Shown one piece after another: positions 7,299-14,883 of a stretch of DNA of 64,000 nt. Below the pieces are notes generated by a model. The model made no database searches. It worked only from the letters and a program-made list of their open reading frames with translations, and was not told the DNA's origin. The stretch covers positions 62,001 through 126,000 of the forward strand of contig JAFLSO010000002.1 of the NCBI GenBank assembly GCA_022510925.1, read 5' to 3'. A program made the position numbers and the translations under genes. Origin of the DNA: Treponema sp. (GTDB taxonomy: Bacteria > Spirochaetota > Spirochaetia > Treponematales > Treponemataceae). Position 1 is the stretch's first letter; each line of letters begins with the position of its first letter.

Positions 7299-8336
7299 AT
7301 GAATTTCACTGATTTTAAAGCCCGTGCGGACGATGACGGAAAAAGGCTGGACAGGGTTTTAAAAAAAATTCTCGGAGACGGAGGAATGAGCGTGCACGCT
7401 CTCCTTCGGAAAAAACTGATACGCGTCAACGGCGAGAAGGCGGAGCATTCCATGCGGCTGTCGGACGGGGACACGGTGCAGATAGCGTCCTTCCTGCTTG
7501 AGGGAAGAAGCGCGCATGAGGACGGAGCGGAAATCCCGGGTGTCGGAGACTGGCGCACGGGCTCCGTTCAGGGAACAGCAGGACTTGACACAGTGTTCAG
7601 AAACGGGCACCTGTGGGTCATAAACAAAAAGAGCGGCATGCGCGTGCAGGAGGACATTGCGCCACTGGTAAGGGATTTAAGTCCTGTGGAGAACCGCTCG
7701 CTCTCTTTCACCCCCGCACCTCTCCACAGGACAGACAGGCTCACAAGCGGGCTTCTTGTATGCTCGCAGAGCGCAAGGGGCGCCGAATGGTTCTCGCATC
7801 TGCTGAGGGAGGACTCCCGCGCTCGCACGGACGAATATGAGGCGGACGTGCCGTCAGGCGGAATAAAAAAATTCTATCTGGCTGTGGCGGAGGGCTCCAT
7901 AAGCGATAGCCTCACTCTGGAAAACCTCATACAGACGGATGACGCCCCGCGCGGAGGCTTTTCCACAGTGAGGGTCTTCCCCGCATCGGACAGAAATTCC
8001 TGCGGTAAACCCGCGCGCACTATTATAGTTCCCCTGGCGCACGGCTCCTGCGGGGGAAAGGAGCTCACACTGATTCAGGCGCAGATTCTCTCCGGCAGAA
8101 AGCACCAGATAAGGGCGCAGTGCGCTTACCACGGAACGCCGCTTTTCGGTGACAGCGCTTACGGCTCGTCGGCCGGCACCGGCGGAAAGTTCCTGCTCCA
8201 CGCGAGCTGCATGACTTTTCCCGAAAACGATCTGGGCATACCTGAGAGGCTTACGGCTCCCCTGCCCGCAGATTTTCTTCGCGCGCTGATTTCATTCGGA
8301 ATACCGCCTGAGGCCGCGCGTCTTTCTCCGTGCTGA
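7299..8336 (+). CDS. RluA-family 23S rRNA pseudouridine synthase
   Basis: Converts uridine to pseudouridine in ribosomal (or possibly transfer) RNA. The N-terminal S4-like RNA-binding domain (about residues 10-70: RLDRVLKKIL, IRVNGEKA) is followed by the catalytic domain with the HRTDRLTSGLLV motif containing the catalytic Asp, and SGRKHQIRAQCAYHGTP near the C-terminus. About 345 residues, the usual length with a small insert. An upstream in-frame ATG at 7281 is excluded because the TATAAT box at 7287-7292 lies after it. Which of RluC or RluD it resembles more cannot be decided by eye. Confidence 0.9.
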   Translation: MNFTDFKARADDDGKRLDRVLKKILGDGGMSVHALLRKKLIRVNGEKAEHSMRLSDGDTVQIASFLLEGRSAHEDGAEIPGVGDWRTGSVQGTAGLDTVFRNGHLWVINKKSGMRVQEDIAPLVRDLSPVENRSLSFTPAPLHRTDRLTSGLLVCSQSARGAEWFSHLLREDSRARTDEYEADVPSGGIKKFYLAVAEGSISDSLTLENLIQTDDAPRGGFSTVRVFPASDRNSCGKPARTIIVPLAHGSCGGKELTLIQAQILSGRKHQIRAQCAYHGTPLFGDSAYGSSAGTGGKFLLHASCMTFPENDLGIPERLTAPLPADFLRALISFGIPPEAARLSPC

Positions 8337-8345
8337 TTTTAAAAC

Positions 8346-8374
8346 TTGATAAATCCGCCCGCAGAAATTATAAT
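8346..8374 (+). promoter_or_regulatory. sigma-70-type promoter for the P-loop/Asp23 gene
   Basis: TTGATA (8346-8351), 17-bp spacer, TATAAT (8369-8374). This is near consensus. The start codon at 8385 begins only ten bases after the -10 box, so the 5' leader would be a few bases at most and no Shine-Dalgarno sequence fits. Confidence 0.8.
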
Positions 8375-8384
8375 CTAGTGTCAG

Positions 8385-9245
8385 ATGAACATACTCCAGA
8401 AATTCACGAACCACGGAATGACAGTCTACGCGCTGGTCGGCGAGAGCGGCACAGGAAAAAGTTTCAGGGCCAAGCTTCTTGCGGAGAAATACGGCATAGA
8501 GGCCATAATCGACGACGGGCTTCTGATACAGGACGATAAAATTCTTGCGGGGAAAACGGCCAAGCACGAGAAAACATACATGGGCGCGGTGCGCATAGCG
8601 CTGTTCGACGACAAGGCGCACAGGGACGAAGTGGCCCGCGTCCTTCAGAGAAACAAGATAAAGAAACTGCTGATAATCGGAACCAGCGAGAAAATGGTGC
8701 AGAAAATATCGCTCAGGCTGCAGCTTCCCCCGCCCGCGCGGATCATAAAAATCGAGGACATAGCGAGCCGCGAGGACATAGAGAAAGCGATACGTAGCCG
8801 GCAGATAGAGGGAAAGCACGTCATACCTGTCCCCGCCATAGAGGTTAAGAAATCATATCCGAATATCTTCAACCGCTCCATGCAGGACATGATCTCACGG
8901 AGCAAGCTGCTTTTCAGCGGAAAGAAGCAGAGCGTAAGCGAGAAATCCATAGTCACCCCGGAATTCAGCAAGAAAGGCAGGATAGAGATTTCCGAGGCCG
9001 CGCTTACACAGATGGCCATGCACTGCGTGAGCGAATTCGACGGGGATGTGCGTGTCAAAAAGCTTTCGATAAAGACTGACAGCAGGGGCTACCGCCTCAT
9101 CCTTACATGCGACGTGCCGTTCGGGAAGCAGCTCACGGGACTCATACACAACCTGCAGCAGTACATAATCGACAACATAGAGCGCTACACCGGAATTCTG
9201 ATAGAGGAAGTCAGCATAATAATCGACAAGATAATGACCGACTAG
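8385..9245 (+). CDS. P-loop NTPase fused to an Asp23/Gls24-type domain
   Basis: 286 residues. The N-terminus has a Walker A motif GESGTGKS (residues 19-26) in a small nucleotide-binding domain that runs to about residue 140, with strands such as KKLLIIGTSEKM. The C-terminal third (about 195-286) resembles Asp23/Gls24 (DUF322) proteins: GRIEISEAALTQMAMHCVSEFDGDVRVKKLSI and an ending with ILIEEVSIIIDKI. Gls24 proteins are small envelope-stress proteins in Gram-positives; linkage to an NTPase domain is the notable point. The function is unknown. Monocistronic by appearance, with the facing pcnB-like gene ending nine bases away. Confidence 0.72.
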   Translation: MNILQKFTNHGMTVYALVGESGTGKSFRAKLLAEKYGIEAIIDDGLLIQDDKILAGKTAKHEKTYMGAVRIALFDDKAHRDEVARVLQRNKIKKLLIIGTSEKMVQKISLRLQLPPPARIIKIEDIASREDIEKAIRSRQIEGKHVIPVPAIEVKKSYPNIFNRSMQDMISRSKLLFSGKKQSVSEKSIVTPEFSKKGRIEISEAALTQMAMHCVSEFDGDVRVKKLSIKTDSRGYRLILTCDVPFGKQLTGLIHNLQQYIIDNIERYTGILIEEVSIIIDKIMTD

Positions 9246-9254
9246 CGGCGGATG

Positions 9255-10352
9255 TCACTCCGGCGGAAGGACCATGCGCGCGCGCCTTTTAGGCATCTTG
9301 ACCTGCACGCCGTGCGACTGAAGCACTTTCCTGACCGCATGCTCAAGCTCCGTGCGCTGGGGGTTCATCGGAAGCACGAAATTCCGGCATCTGGCCCATG
9401 TGTTCCTGTAAAGCTCCGCGGCGGCCGCTCCCTTGGTTCCCACGCTCCAGTCCGTCATGGACTCCACGAAATCCCGTATGATGAAAACCAGCTTCTCTCC
9501 CAGGCGTGAGTCAGGGCGGTTCCTTGAAAGCTCGTCCAGCTCAGCGAGGCTTTCCATGTACGCCTTCCTGAAAGCCTTGCTCCCGAAAATAAGGCTCGCG
9601 GCGGCGGGCTGAAGATAAGTGTAGAGGTCTGTCTCAAGCGCCATGGCCACAATGTCATGCGCATGCGATGAATTTATGATTTTAAGGAGCTCCTCCGTTA
9701 GGCGCGACGGCGAGACCGGGCTCAGCAGGGAGGCGCTCCTGGTGATTCTTCTCCTGAGCTTTTTCGGGAGCCTGCATTCCGTGGTGGCGCCGTACTTCAC
9801 CGCCCTGAGCATGCGGACCGGGTCCTCTATGAATATGCGGTCCAGCGGTATGACGGGGCTTATCACTTTGTCCCTTATGTCCCGCACGCCGTTCACGTAG
9901 TCTATGACCAGCTCTTTCTCCGGGTCGTAGTACAGCGCGTTTATGCTGAAGTCGCGGCGCATGACATCCTCGTCCATGGTGCCGAACGAGTTCCCCACGC
10001 TTCCGTCCACCGTGGAGCGGAACGTGCTGACCTCAAACACTTTGGGGCCGAAGAAAACGTGCACCAGCCTGAACCTTTTTCCGATTATGCGTGAATTCCT
10101 GAAAATCCGCTTTATGCGGCTGGGCGTCGCATCAGTGACTATGTCAAAGTCCTTGGGCTTTTTGCCTATGAGCAGGTCCCTGACCGCGCCGCCCACTATG
10201 TAGGAGTCGAAGCCGCTCTCACGCAGGCGCCTCACCACAAAAATCGCATCGGTGTCTATGGACTTGAGAGGAATCTTATGCTCATCCTTTGTGTAGACAA
10301 CAGCCTTCTTGACAGGGCGGCCGTTTTTATCTGTAGAGTAACGGACTAACAC
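9255..10352 (-). CDS. pcnB: poly(A) polymerase / CCA-adding-type nucleotidyltransferase
   Basis: A class II nucleotidyltransferase that adds nucleotides to RNA 3' ends. It has GGAVRD and DFDIVTDAT (metal-binding Asp residues, about residues 56-83), RRDFSINALYYD (residues about 134-145) and an RMLRAVKYGA helix. The C-terminus ends in a basic tail (KMPKRRARM), a feature of PcnB-type rather than CCA-adding enzymes, but separation of the two activities by eye is unsafe. Start is GTG at 10352; an ATG ten bases upstream is out of frame and quickly meets a stop. A promoter lies directly before it. Confidence 0.85.
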   Translation of the reverse strand: MLVRYSTDKNGRPVKKAVVYTKDEHKIPLKSIDTDAIFVVRRLRESGFDSYIVGGAVRDLLIGKKPKDFDIVTDATPSRIKRIFRNSRIIGKRFRLVHVFFGPKVFEVSTFRSTVDGSVGNSFGTMDEDVMRRDFSINALYYDPEKELVIDYVNGVRDIRDKVISPVIPLDRIFIEDPVRMLRAVKYGATTECRLPKKLRRRITRSASLLSPVSPSRLTEELLKIINSSHAHDIVAMALETDLYTYLQPAAASLIFGSKAFRKAYMESLAELDELSRNRPDSRLGEKLVFIIRDFVESMTDWSVGTKGAAAAELYRNTWARCRNFVLPMNPQRTELEHAVRKVLQSHGVQVKMPKRRARMVLPPE

Positions 10353-10361
10353 GGTTCGTGC

Positions 10362-10390
10362 ATTGTAGCGAAGTGCGGGCGGTTTTTCAA
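10362..10390 (-). promoter_or_regulatory. promoter of the pcnB-like gene
   Basis: On the minus strand TTGAAA (10390-10385), 17-bp spacer, TACAAT (10367-10362). The GTG start begins nine bases later, so the transcript should be leaderless or nearly so. Confidence 0.7.
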
Positions 10391-10436
10391 GTGCGCGCGG
10401 CGGAGTATCCGATTTTTTGCTTTGACGCAGGACAAA

Positions 10437-10673
10437 TCATAGCTCCGCCCTCACAGACGCGCTTATGCCGGAGAGAAGCACTATGCGCGCTATTTCGCCA
10501 AAAGATTTCCCGCGCAGGAATGAGAGGTCGTTCCGGCCTGAGACACTCACGGGGACTACGAGCGACTTACCCGCGGATATGTGAAGGCGCGATGAGAAGG
10601 CTGCGGGCCTGAGATGAGCCCTGAGTCTCTCCTCAAGATTCTTGACAAACTGATTACAGTGAGCATCTCTGTG
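10437..10673 (-). pseudogene. gene remnant, C-terminal coding fragment
   Basis: A 78-codon open stretch ending in TGA. It has no ATG start, and its only GTG codons are well inside the fragment. Codon choice matches the genome (four ATA codons as the only Ile codons, four AGG), and the translation has a protein-like alternation (HLRPAAF, SLVVPVSVSGRND, SFGEIARIVLLSGISASV). The 5' part is missing: a TGA precedes the stretch, and the upstream sequence has no matching frame. I read it as the tail of a decayed gene. The family is not recognised. Confidence 0.4.
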
Positions 10674-10754
10674 TCAAACGGCTCGTCAGATACATTCAGC
10701 AAAACTTACACGCCGTCCCAAATCTACAAACTGATTATGGACGTGCTGATCTAA
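10614..10754 (+). CDS. possible small protein, doubtful
   Basis: A 46-codon frame from ATG 10614 to TAA 10752-10754, with a protein-like end (SKTYTPSQIYKLIMDVLI). Its Ile codons are ATT and ATC rather than the ATA usual here, no good ribosome binding site is visible, and it overlaps the gene remnant on the other strand. It could be foreign, a remnant, or chance. Confidence 0.2.
   Translation: MSPESLLKILDKLITVSISVSNGSSDTFSKTYTPSQIYKLIMDVLI
10645..10737. repeat. 12-bp direct repeat ACAAACTGATTA
   Basis: Identical copies at 10645-10656 and 10726-10737, 69 bp apart, in the non-coding stretch between the pcnB-like gene and the terminator. They may be scars of a small rearrangement; no transposase is near. 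Confidence 0.5.
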
Positions 10755-10775
10755 ACAGAAGGCGGACATCCCGCA

Positions 10776-10827
10776 GAAAAAAGCCGTGCCGGCGGCAGGA
10801 CGGCGTCCTTTGTCCGCCGGCACGGCT
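10776..10827 (-). terminator. strong intrinsic terminator of the hydrolase gene
   Basis: On the minus strand a perfect 14-bp stem (AGCCGTGCCGGCGG, plus-strand arms 10782-10795 and 10814-10827) is followed by a run of six T. The loop holds a further short GGAC/GTCC stem. It lies 24 bases after the stop of the 10851-11792 gene. Confidence 0.92.
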
Positions 10828-10850
10828 CTCCTTGCTCACATAAAATCACG

Positions 10851-11792
10851 CTACGCTATGTGCGACTCTATCCAGGCGATTGTGTCGGCCTCTATCTCCT
10901 CTTTGTTGGTCTCGTTCATGAGTTCATGGCGGGCCTCGGGGAAGAGAGTTATGCTCAGGTCTTTTATTCCGTTTTCTGCGTAGATGTCATGCAGTTTCTG
11001 CACTGTGACGCCGTAATCCCCCACAGGGTCGCCGGTACCTTCTATGAAGTGGACGGGGAGCTCCTGCGGTATGGCCGCCATGTGCCCCTTCTTGTGGATA
11101 TACGAGAGTCCCGCGAACATATCGCAGAAAAATCCGCCGGTGCATGTGAAGCCGCACCACGGGTCCGCTATGTATTTGTCCACCTGCTCAGGGTCGCGGC
11201 TAAGCCAGTCCACGGACGTGCGCGCGTCCTTTATGCGCTTGTTGTATGAGCCGAACGCCAGGTTGTCTATGAATTTGGACGGATTCTTCTTGCCGCCGAA
11301 AAACGCCGCTATTCCGCCCACGAACCTTGCGCTTCCCACCAGAGCCCTGCGCGGACCCGCAGTCCCGCAAAGAACCACGCCGTCAATGCAGTCAGCGTAT
11401 TTCTCTATGAAGCACTGCGACACGAAAGAGCCGAAGCTGTGCCCGAACAGTATGAGCTTTTTCCCGGGATAAGTCTTTCTCAGCATCAGGGCCTCCTCGT
11501 GTATGTCATCCACCACGCGGAAAAAACCGTCCTTATCGGCCAGATACCCGAACTTTCCCGTGCCGTTCTCCTCCGCCAGCTTGGCCGTCTCACCGTGCCC
11601 GCGGTGGTCCTCCGCGTAAAGCGCTATGCCCTTCTCCGCGAGAAGGCCCGCGAAGCGCTCATAGCGGGAGGCGTGCTCCGCCATCCCATGGCTCAGGAGA
11701 ACGACACCCTTTATCTCCGAGTCAGGCAGCCAGTGATGGACCATGTTGACCGCGCCGTCCGACATAGTGAATTTCTCGCAAGCGTACTTCAT
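10851..11792 (-). CDS. alpha/beta hydrolase, monoacylglycerol lipase / lysophospholipase type
   Basis: A 313-residue serine hydrolase of the monoacylglycerol lipase / PldB type. LLSHGMAEHASRY is the HG oxyanion region, EDHRGHGET follows, and GHSFGS (residues about 119-124) carries the nucleophile. The acid lies in GTGDPVGDYG and the His in EARHELMNE. No signal peptide is present, so it acts in the cytoplasm on lipid breakdown products. AGGAGG stands eight bases before the ATG. It ends in a strong terminator and appears to be a single-gene unit divergent from the methyltransferase at 11841. Confidence 0.85.
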   Translation of the reverse strand: MKYACEKFTMSDGAVNMVHHWLPDSEIKGVVLLSHGMAEHASRYERFAGLLAEKGIALYAEDHRGHGETAKLAEENGTGKFGYLADKDGFFRVVDDIHEEALMLRKTYPGKKLILFGHSFGSFVSQCFIEKYADCIDGVVLCGTAGPRRALVGSARFVGGIAAFFGGKKNPSKFIDNLAFGSYNKRIKDARTSVDWLSRDPEQVDKYIADPWCGFTCTGGFFCDMFAGLSYIHKKGHMAAIPQELPVHFIEGTGDPVGDYGVTVQKLHDIYAENGIKDLSITLFPEARHELMNETNKEEIEADTIAWIESHIA

Positions 11793-11828
11793 TGTAAAAT
11801 CCTCCTAGTATTTACGAAAAAAATTTGC

Positions 11829-11834
11829 TATAGT
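11829..11834 (+). promoter_or_regulatory. -10 box directly before the RNA methyltransferase gene
   Basis: TATAGT ends six bases before ATG 11841. The -35 position at 17-bp spacing reads TAGTAT, which is weak. No Shine-Dalgarno sequence fits between the box and the start codon. Confidence 0.5.
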
Positions 11835-11840
11835 CGCCTT

Positions 11841-13100
11841 ATGGTGACAGTTGGCGATTATGCGGACATTATAGCAGAAAAAATGGTTTTTGGGGGAGAC
11901 TGCATAGCGAAAATCGACGGAAAAACTGTTTTCGTTCCGTTCGCCGTTCCGGGAGAGCATCTGAGGGTTCAAATCACGGCCGATGAGCGCGACTTTTTCC
12001 GCGCGCGTGTCACAGAGATACTGAGAGGCTCCCCGCACAGGACCGAGCCTTTCTGCCTGCTCTACGGAAAATGCGGCGGATGCAACATGCAGCACATAGA
12101 GCACGAGGAGCAGAGGAATTTACGCGCGCGCATCCTTAAAGACGCTTTCCTCAGGGAGGGTGTGGAGACAGGAGACGTGCAGGTCGTATCAGGAAGCCCC
12201 TGCGGTTACAGATGCAGGTTCCAGCTTAATGACGGAGGGCTCATGGAGCGCAGGTCCGGCAATGTACTTGACATAAAAAGCTGCCCGGTCGCCACCAGGG
12301 AGATAAACAAGTATCTGGCGGAGACGGAAATAAATGACAGGCCTCGCGGAAGGTCTCATCTGTTCGCGAGCGACAGGATAACATCCATCCCCGAGGGCTA
12401 CGACAAAATCATCATAGCGGAGGAAAGCGGCGTCAGGGAGCGGCCGCACACTGAGCCCCGCCCTGCAAAAGGCATGAGGCGCAGGAAAACGCCGCGCCGC
12501 TTTGAGGGAAGCGTTATAGACCCCGGCAGGGCATGCGCCGTCACCGTATGCGGCAAGACAATAAATTTCGACGTGCTCGGATTCTTCCAGTCTAATCTGG
12601 AGGTGCTTGAGAAAGCGGTTCCGCTGATTATGGACGGGCTGGGCGGAAAGAGCGCGCTTGACCTCTATGCCGGCTGCGGGATTTTCAGCGTATTTCTGGC
12701 GGACAGGTTCGAGAAAGTGAGCCTTGTGGAGCATAACAAGTCCGCACTGGTGTTCGCCGAGAAGAACATGGCGGGGCTAAGGCACGAGAGCTTCGGTGTC
12801 AAAGGAGACGTGTGGGTCAAATACCATGCGCCCGGGATTCATGCGGAGGAAGACGGTGCGGAGTCGCCGTTTGACGCTGTGGTAGTGGACCCGCCACGTC
12901 AGGGCATGGAGAGGCAGGTGTGCAGGTGGCTGTGCGGGAGCGGCATTCCCCGCATCAGGAGCCTTTCCTGTGACACGGCGACCCACGCCCGCGACGCGAA
13001 ATTCCTCATCCGCGCAGGCTACAGGCTGGAGAAGCTTTTCCTGCTTGATTTTTATCCGCAGACAGGGCACATAGAGAGCCTCGCGTATTTCTCAAGATAA
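11841..13100 (+). CDS. TrmA/RlmD-family RNA (uracil-C5) methyltransferase
   Basis: Methylates a uridine in rRNA or tRNA with S-adenosylmethionine. An N-terminal TRAM-like domain (AKIDGKTVFVPFAVPGEHLRV) is followed by a [4Fe-4S] motif, CLLYGKCGGC plus a later Cys (KSCP). The SAM motif is DLYAGCGIFSVF, then VVVDPPRQGMER and the catalytic Cys in LSCDTATHARD (commonly SCNPAT). HIESLAYF near the end holds the general base Glu. 419 residues from ATG 11841; upstream in-frame sequence is antisense to the hydrolase and is not used. Confidence 0.88.
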   Translation: MVTVGDYADIIAEKMVFGGDCIAKIDGKTVFVPFAVPGEHLRVQITADERDFFRARVTEILRGSPHRTEPFCLLYGKCGGCNMQHIEHEEQRNLRARILKDAFLREGVETGDVQVVSGSPCGYRCRFQLNDGGLMERRSGNVLDIKSCPVATREINKYLAETEINDRPRGRSHLFASDRITSIPEGYDKIIIAEESGVRERPHTEPRPAKGMRRRKTPRRFEGSVIDPGRACAVTVCGKTINFDVLGFFQSNLEVLEKAVPLIMDGLGGKSALDLYAGCGIFSVFLADRFEKVSLVEHNKSALVFAEKNMAGLRHESFGVKGDVWVKYHAPGIHAEEDGAESPFDAVVVDPPRQGMERQVCRWLCGSGIPRIRSLSCDTATHARDAKFLIRAGYRLEKLFLLDFYPQTGHIESLAYFSR

Positions 13101-13110
13101 GGCGGCAGAT

Positions 13111-14859
13111 TTGGATTTCAGGGCACACAGAAAGTCAGTCATTCTCCTCGCCATTCTCCTTGCCACTTCACTGTGCGCGGGTGCGGTGGACCTTAAAGGC
13201 TCCGTTCCGGGATGGGTAGCGGTGCTGGGCGGAAATCCTATCTGCGCCCCGGCAAGAACGTCTTCGGGATACGCGGTCCCAAGCGACGGCAGGACGCTGA
13301 GCCTTGTGTCCGCGGGCGGAACCGTCATTTGGGAGAAATCGTTCAGGTCCAGGCTGCAGCCGTTCATAAGCGTGGGAATTTCTGACATGATATATACGGT
13401 CACGAAAGACTCCGGCGTCCACATGGTGAATCCCGGCGGCGTACTGGTGTGGAGCCACAAAGCTCCGTTCACCGTCACGGAGCCTCCCCTGTGCGGCAGT
13501 GACGGGCGGATTTTCCTGCGCGGATCAGACGCCATGGAGTGCGTGGGCCTTAACGGAGTGTCAAAATGGACGCTGAGCCTTGCTGCGCAGGACACAGGAA
13601 CAGGCGCTCAGTTTTTCCCGGACGGCTCCATACTGTGCGTGGAGAAAAAACTTTCTGACGGAAAGACACGGGCAGTGCGCGTAAGCCCGTTCGGCGATGT
13701 GCTTGAGGAGATAACGTTCGCCTCAAGAATAGCATACGTCAGGTCCTGCGCCGCGGGCATAATCCTCTCGTTCGATGACGGGAGCATGGGGCTCTGCACC
13801 GTAAAGGACGGGGCCGCGCTCTCCTTATGGGCGCTGGGCAGAGGGACACTGGGCTCATCCTCCGCTCCCAGGATACTGGATGTAACGGACGGCGCATGCT
13901 TCATGCTGGCCGGCGCGCAGGTAAAGAAAATAGACCTCCTTACGGGAGAAATCCTTCAAAGCGCCGTAAGCCCGATTGATTTCCAGACCATAGCATACTC
14001 GGGCCTCACTGCGCAGGGGCTGGCCGTGGGAGACAAAAAAGGCGCGGTATGCCTGAGTCCCGACAGCCTGGAGACTGTATGGGAGTGCACGTTCCCGCCG
14101 CAGAAAAAATGGAGCCACATGCTGTGCACGGACGCGGGCTTTGTGATCCTCTGCACAGCGTCATGGTCCATGGAGGCGTACCGCGTGAAGCAAGTTCCCG
14201 GAAAGACCGGGGTCTCATACAGAAGCATAATGACCGGGGCATACAGGCAGTTCTACGCGGAACCGGGCGCCGCATCCTCTAACCTCACAGGCCCCGCCAT
14301 CATGGAGGCCGGCGCGGAAGAGTACCTAGCGCTTTTAAAGAAAGGCGGCATAGCGGGACGGGAGGCGCGCCTTCTTCCCATGCTTGACGCGGAGCTCTCC
14401 GCCCTTCAGGAGGACTGGGCATGGAATTCCCCAAGGCCCGGCCAGGAGCGGCCGTTCTTCAGGCAGAACCCGGATTACGGCGAGACCATCGTGAGCCTTG
14501 CCGCGGCGTCAGGCACGCTGCTTTATCAGAAAAACATAGCCGGCCTTCTCAGGCTCATCACGGACCGCAGCTTCCTTCTGTGCGTCATAAAGGCCGCAAA
14601 AGAGAGCCCCTATGACGCGGACTGCACCATGCTGTCGGCGCTGGAGGGCATCATAAGGCGCGGCCAGTTCTCCAAGGACATCGTCATACTGGAGGCCGTA
14701 TGCGACGCGGTGTACGAGATATGCCGCTTCAACGGCAGCGCGCGCGTGGCGCAGAAAAGCCAGCAGATTCTCTCCTACATGCTCTTCCCCCAGTACGGAT
14801 ACCAGGTACAGAAGCATGCCCGCAGTACGCTAGACAAAATCATTGAACTAAAGCTATAA
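13111..14859 (+). CDS. secreted PQQ-like beta-propeller protein
   Basis: 582 residues with a signal peptide (hydrophobic residues 8-23, ending LCAGA). The first two thirds show repeated blades of the pyrrolo-quinoline-quinone/WD type, with recurring GG-x-V-x-W signals (SAGGTVIWEKSF, NPGGVLVWSHKA, LNGVSKWTL, LETVWECTF). The last third is helical and lacks recognised domains. It probably acts as a binding scaffold in the periplasm. Start is TTG, eleven bases after the methyltransferase stop, with a weak AAGGCGG site. It is followed directly by the P83/100-family gene. Confidence 0.72.
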   Translation: MDFRAHRKSVILLAILLATSLCAGAVDLKGSVPGWVAVLGGNPICAPARTSSGYAVPSDGRTLSLVSAGGTVIWEKSFRSRLQPFISVGISDMIYTVTKDSGVHMVNPGGVLVWSHKAPFTVTEPPLCGSDGRIFLRGSDAMECVGLNGVSKWTLSLAAQDTGTGAQFFPDGSILCVEKKLSDGKTRAVRVSPFGDVLEEITFASRIAYVRSCAAGIILSFDDGSMGLCTVKDGAALSLWALGRGTLGSSSAPRILDVTDGACFMLAGAQVKKIDLLTGEILQSAVSPIDFQTIAYSGLTAQGLAVGDKKGAVCLSPDSLETVWECTFPPQKKWSHMLCTDAGFVILCTASWSMEAYRVKQVPGKTGVSYRSIMTGAYRQFYAEPGAASSNLTGPAIMEAGAEEYLALLKKGGIAGREARLLPMLDAELSALQEDWAWNSPRPGQERPFFRQNPDYGETIVSLAAASGTLLYQKNIAGLLRLITDRSFLLCVIKAAKESPYDADCTMLSALEGIIRRGQFSKDIVILEAVCDAVYEICRFNGSARVAQKSQQILSYMLFPQYGYQVQKHARSTLDKIIELKL

Positions 14860-14860
14860 T
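14831..14860 (+). promoter_or_regulatory. promoter of the P83/100-family gene
   Basis: TAGACA (14831-14836), 18-bp spacer, TATAAT (14855-14860). The -10 box overlaps the stop codon of the upstream gene. A GGAGGA ribosome binding site follows before ATG 14884. Confidence 0.6.
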
Positions 14861-14883
14861 TCATAGATAAAGACGGAGGATTT

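Noticed and set aside
11439..11840. N-terminal extension of the RNA methyltransferase
   Set aside because: It lies antisense to the hydrolase gene and upstream of the promoter box at 11829; the family starts with the TRAM-like domain near 11841.
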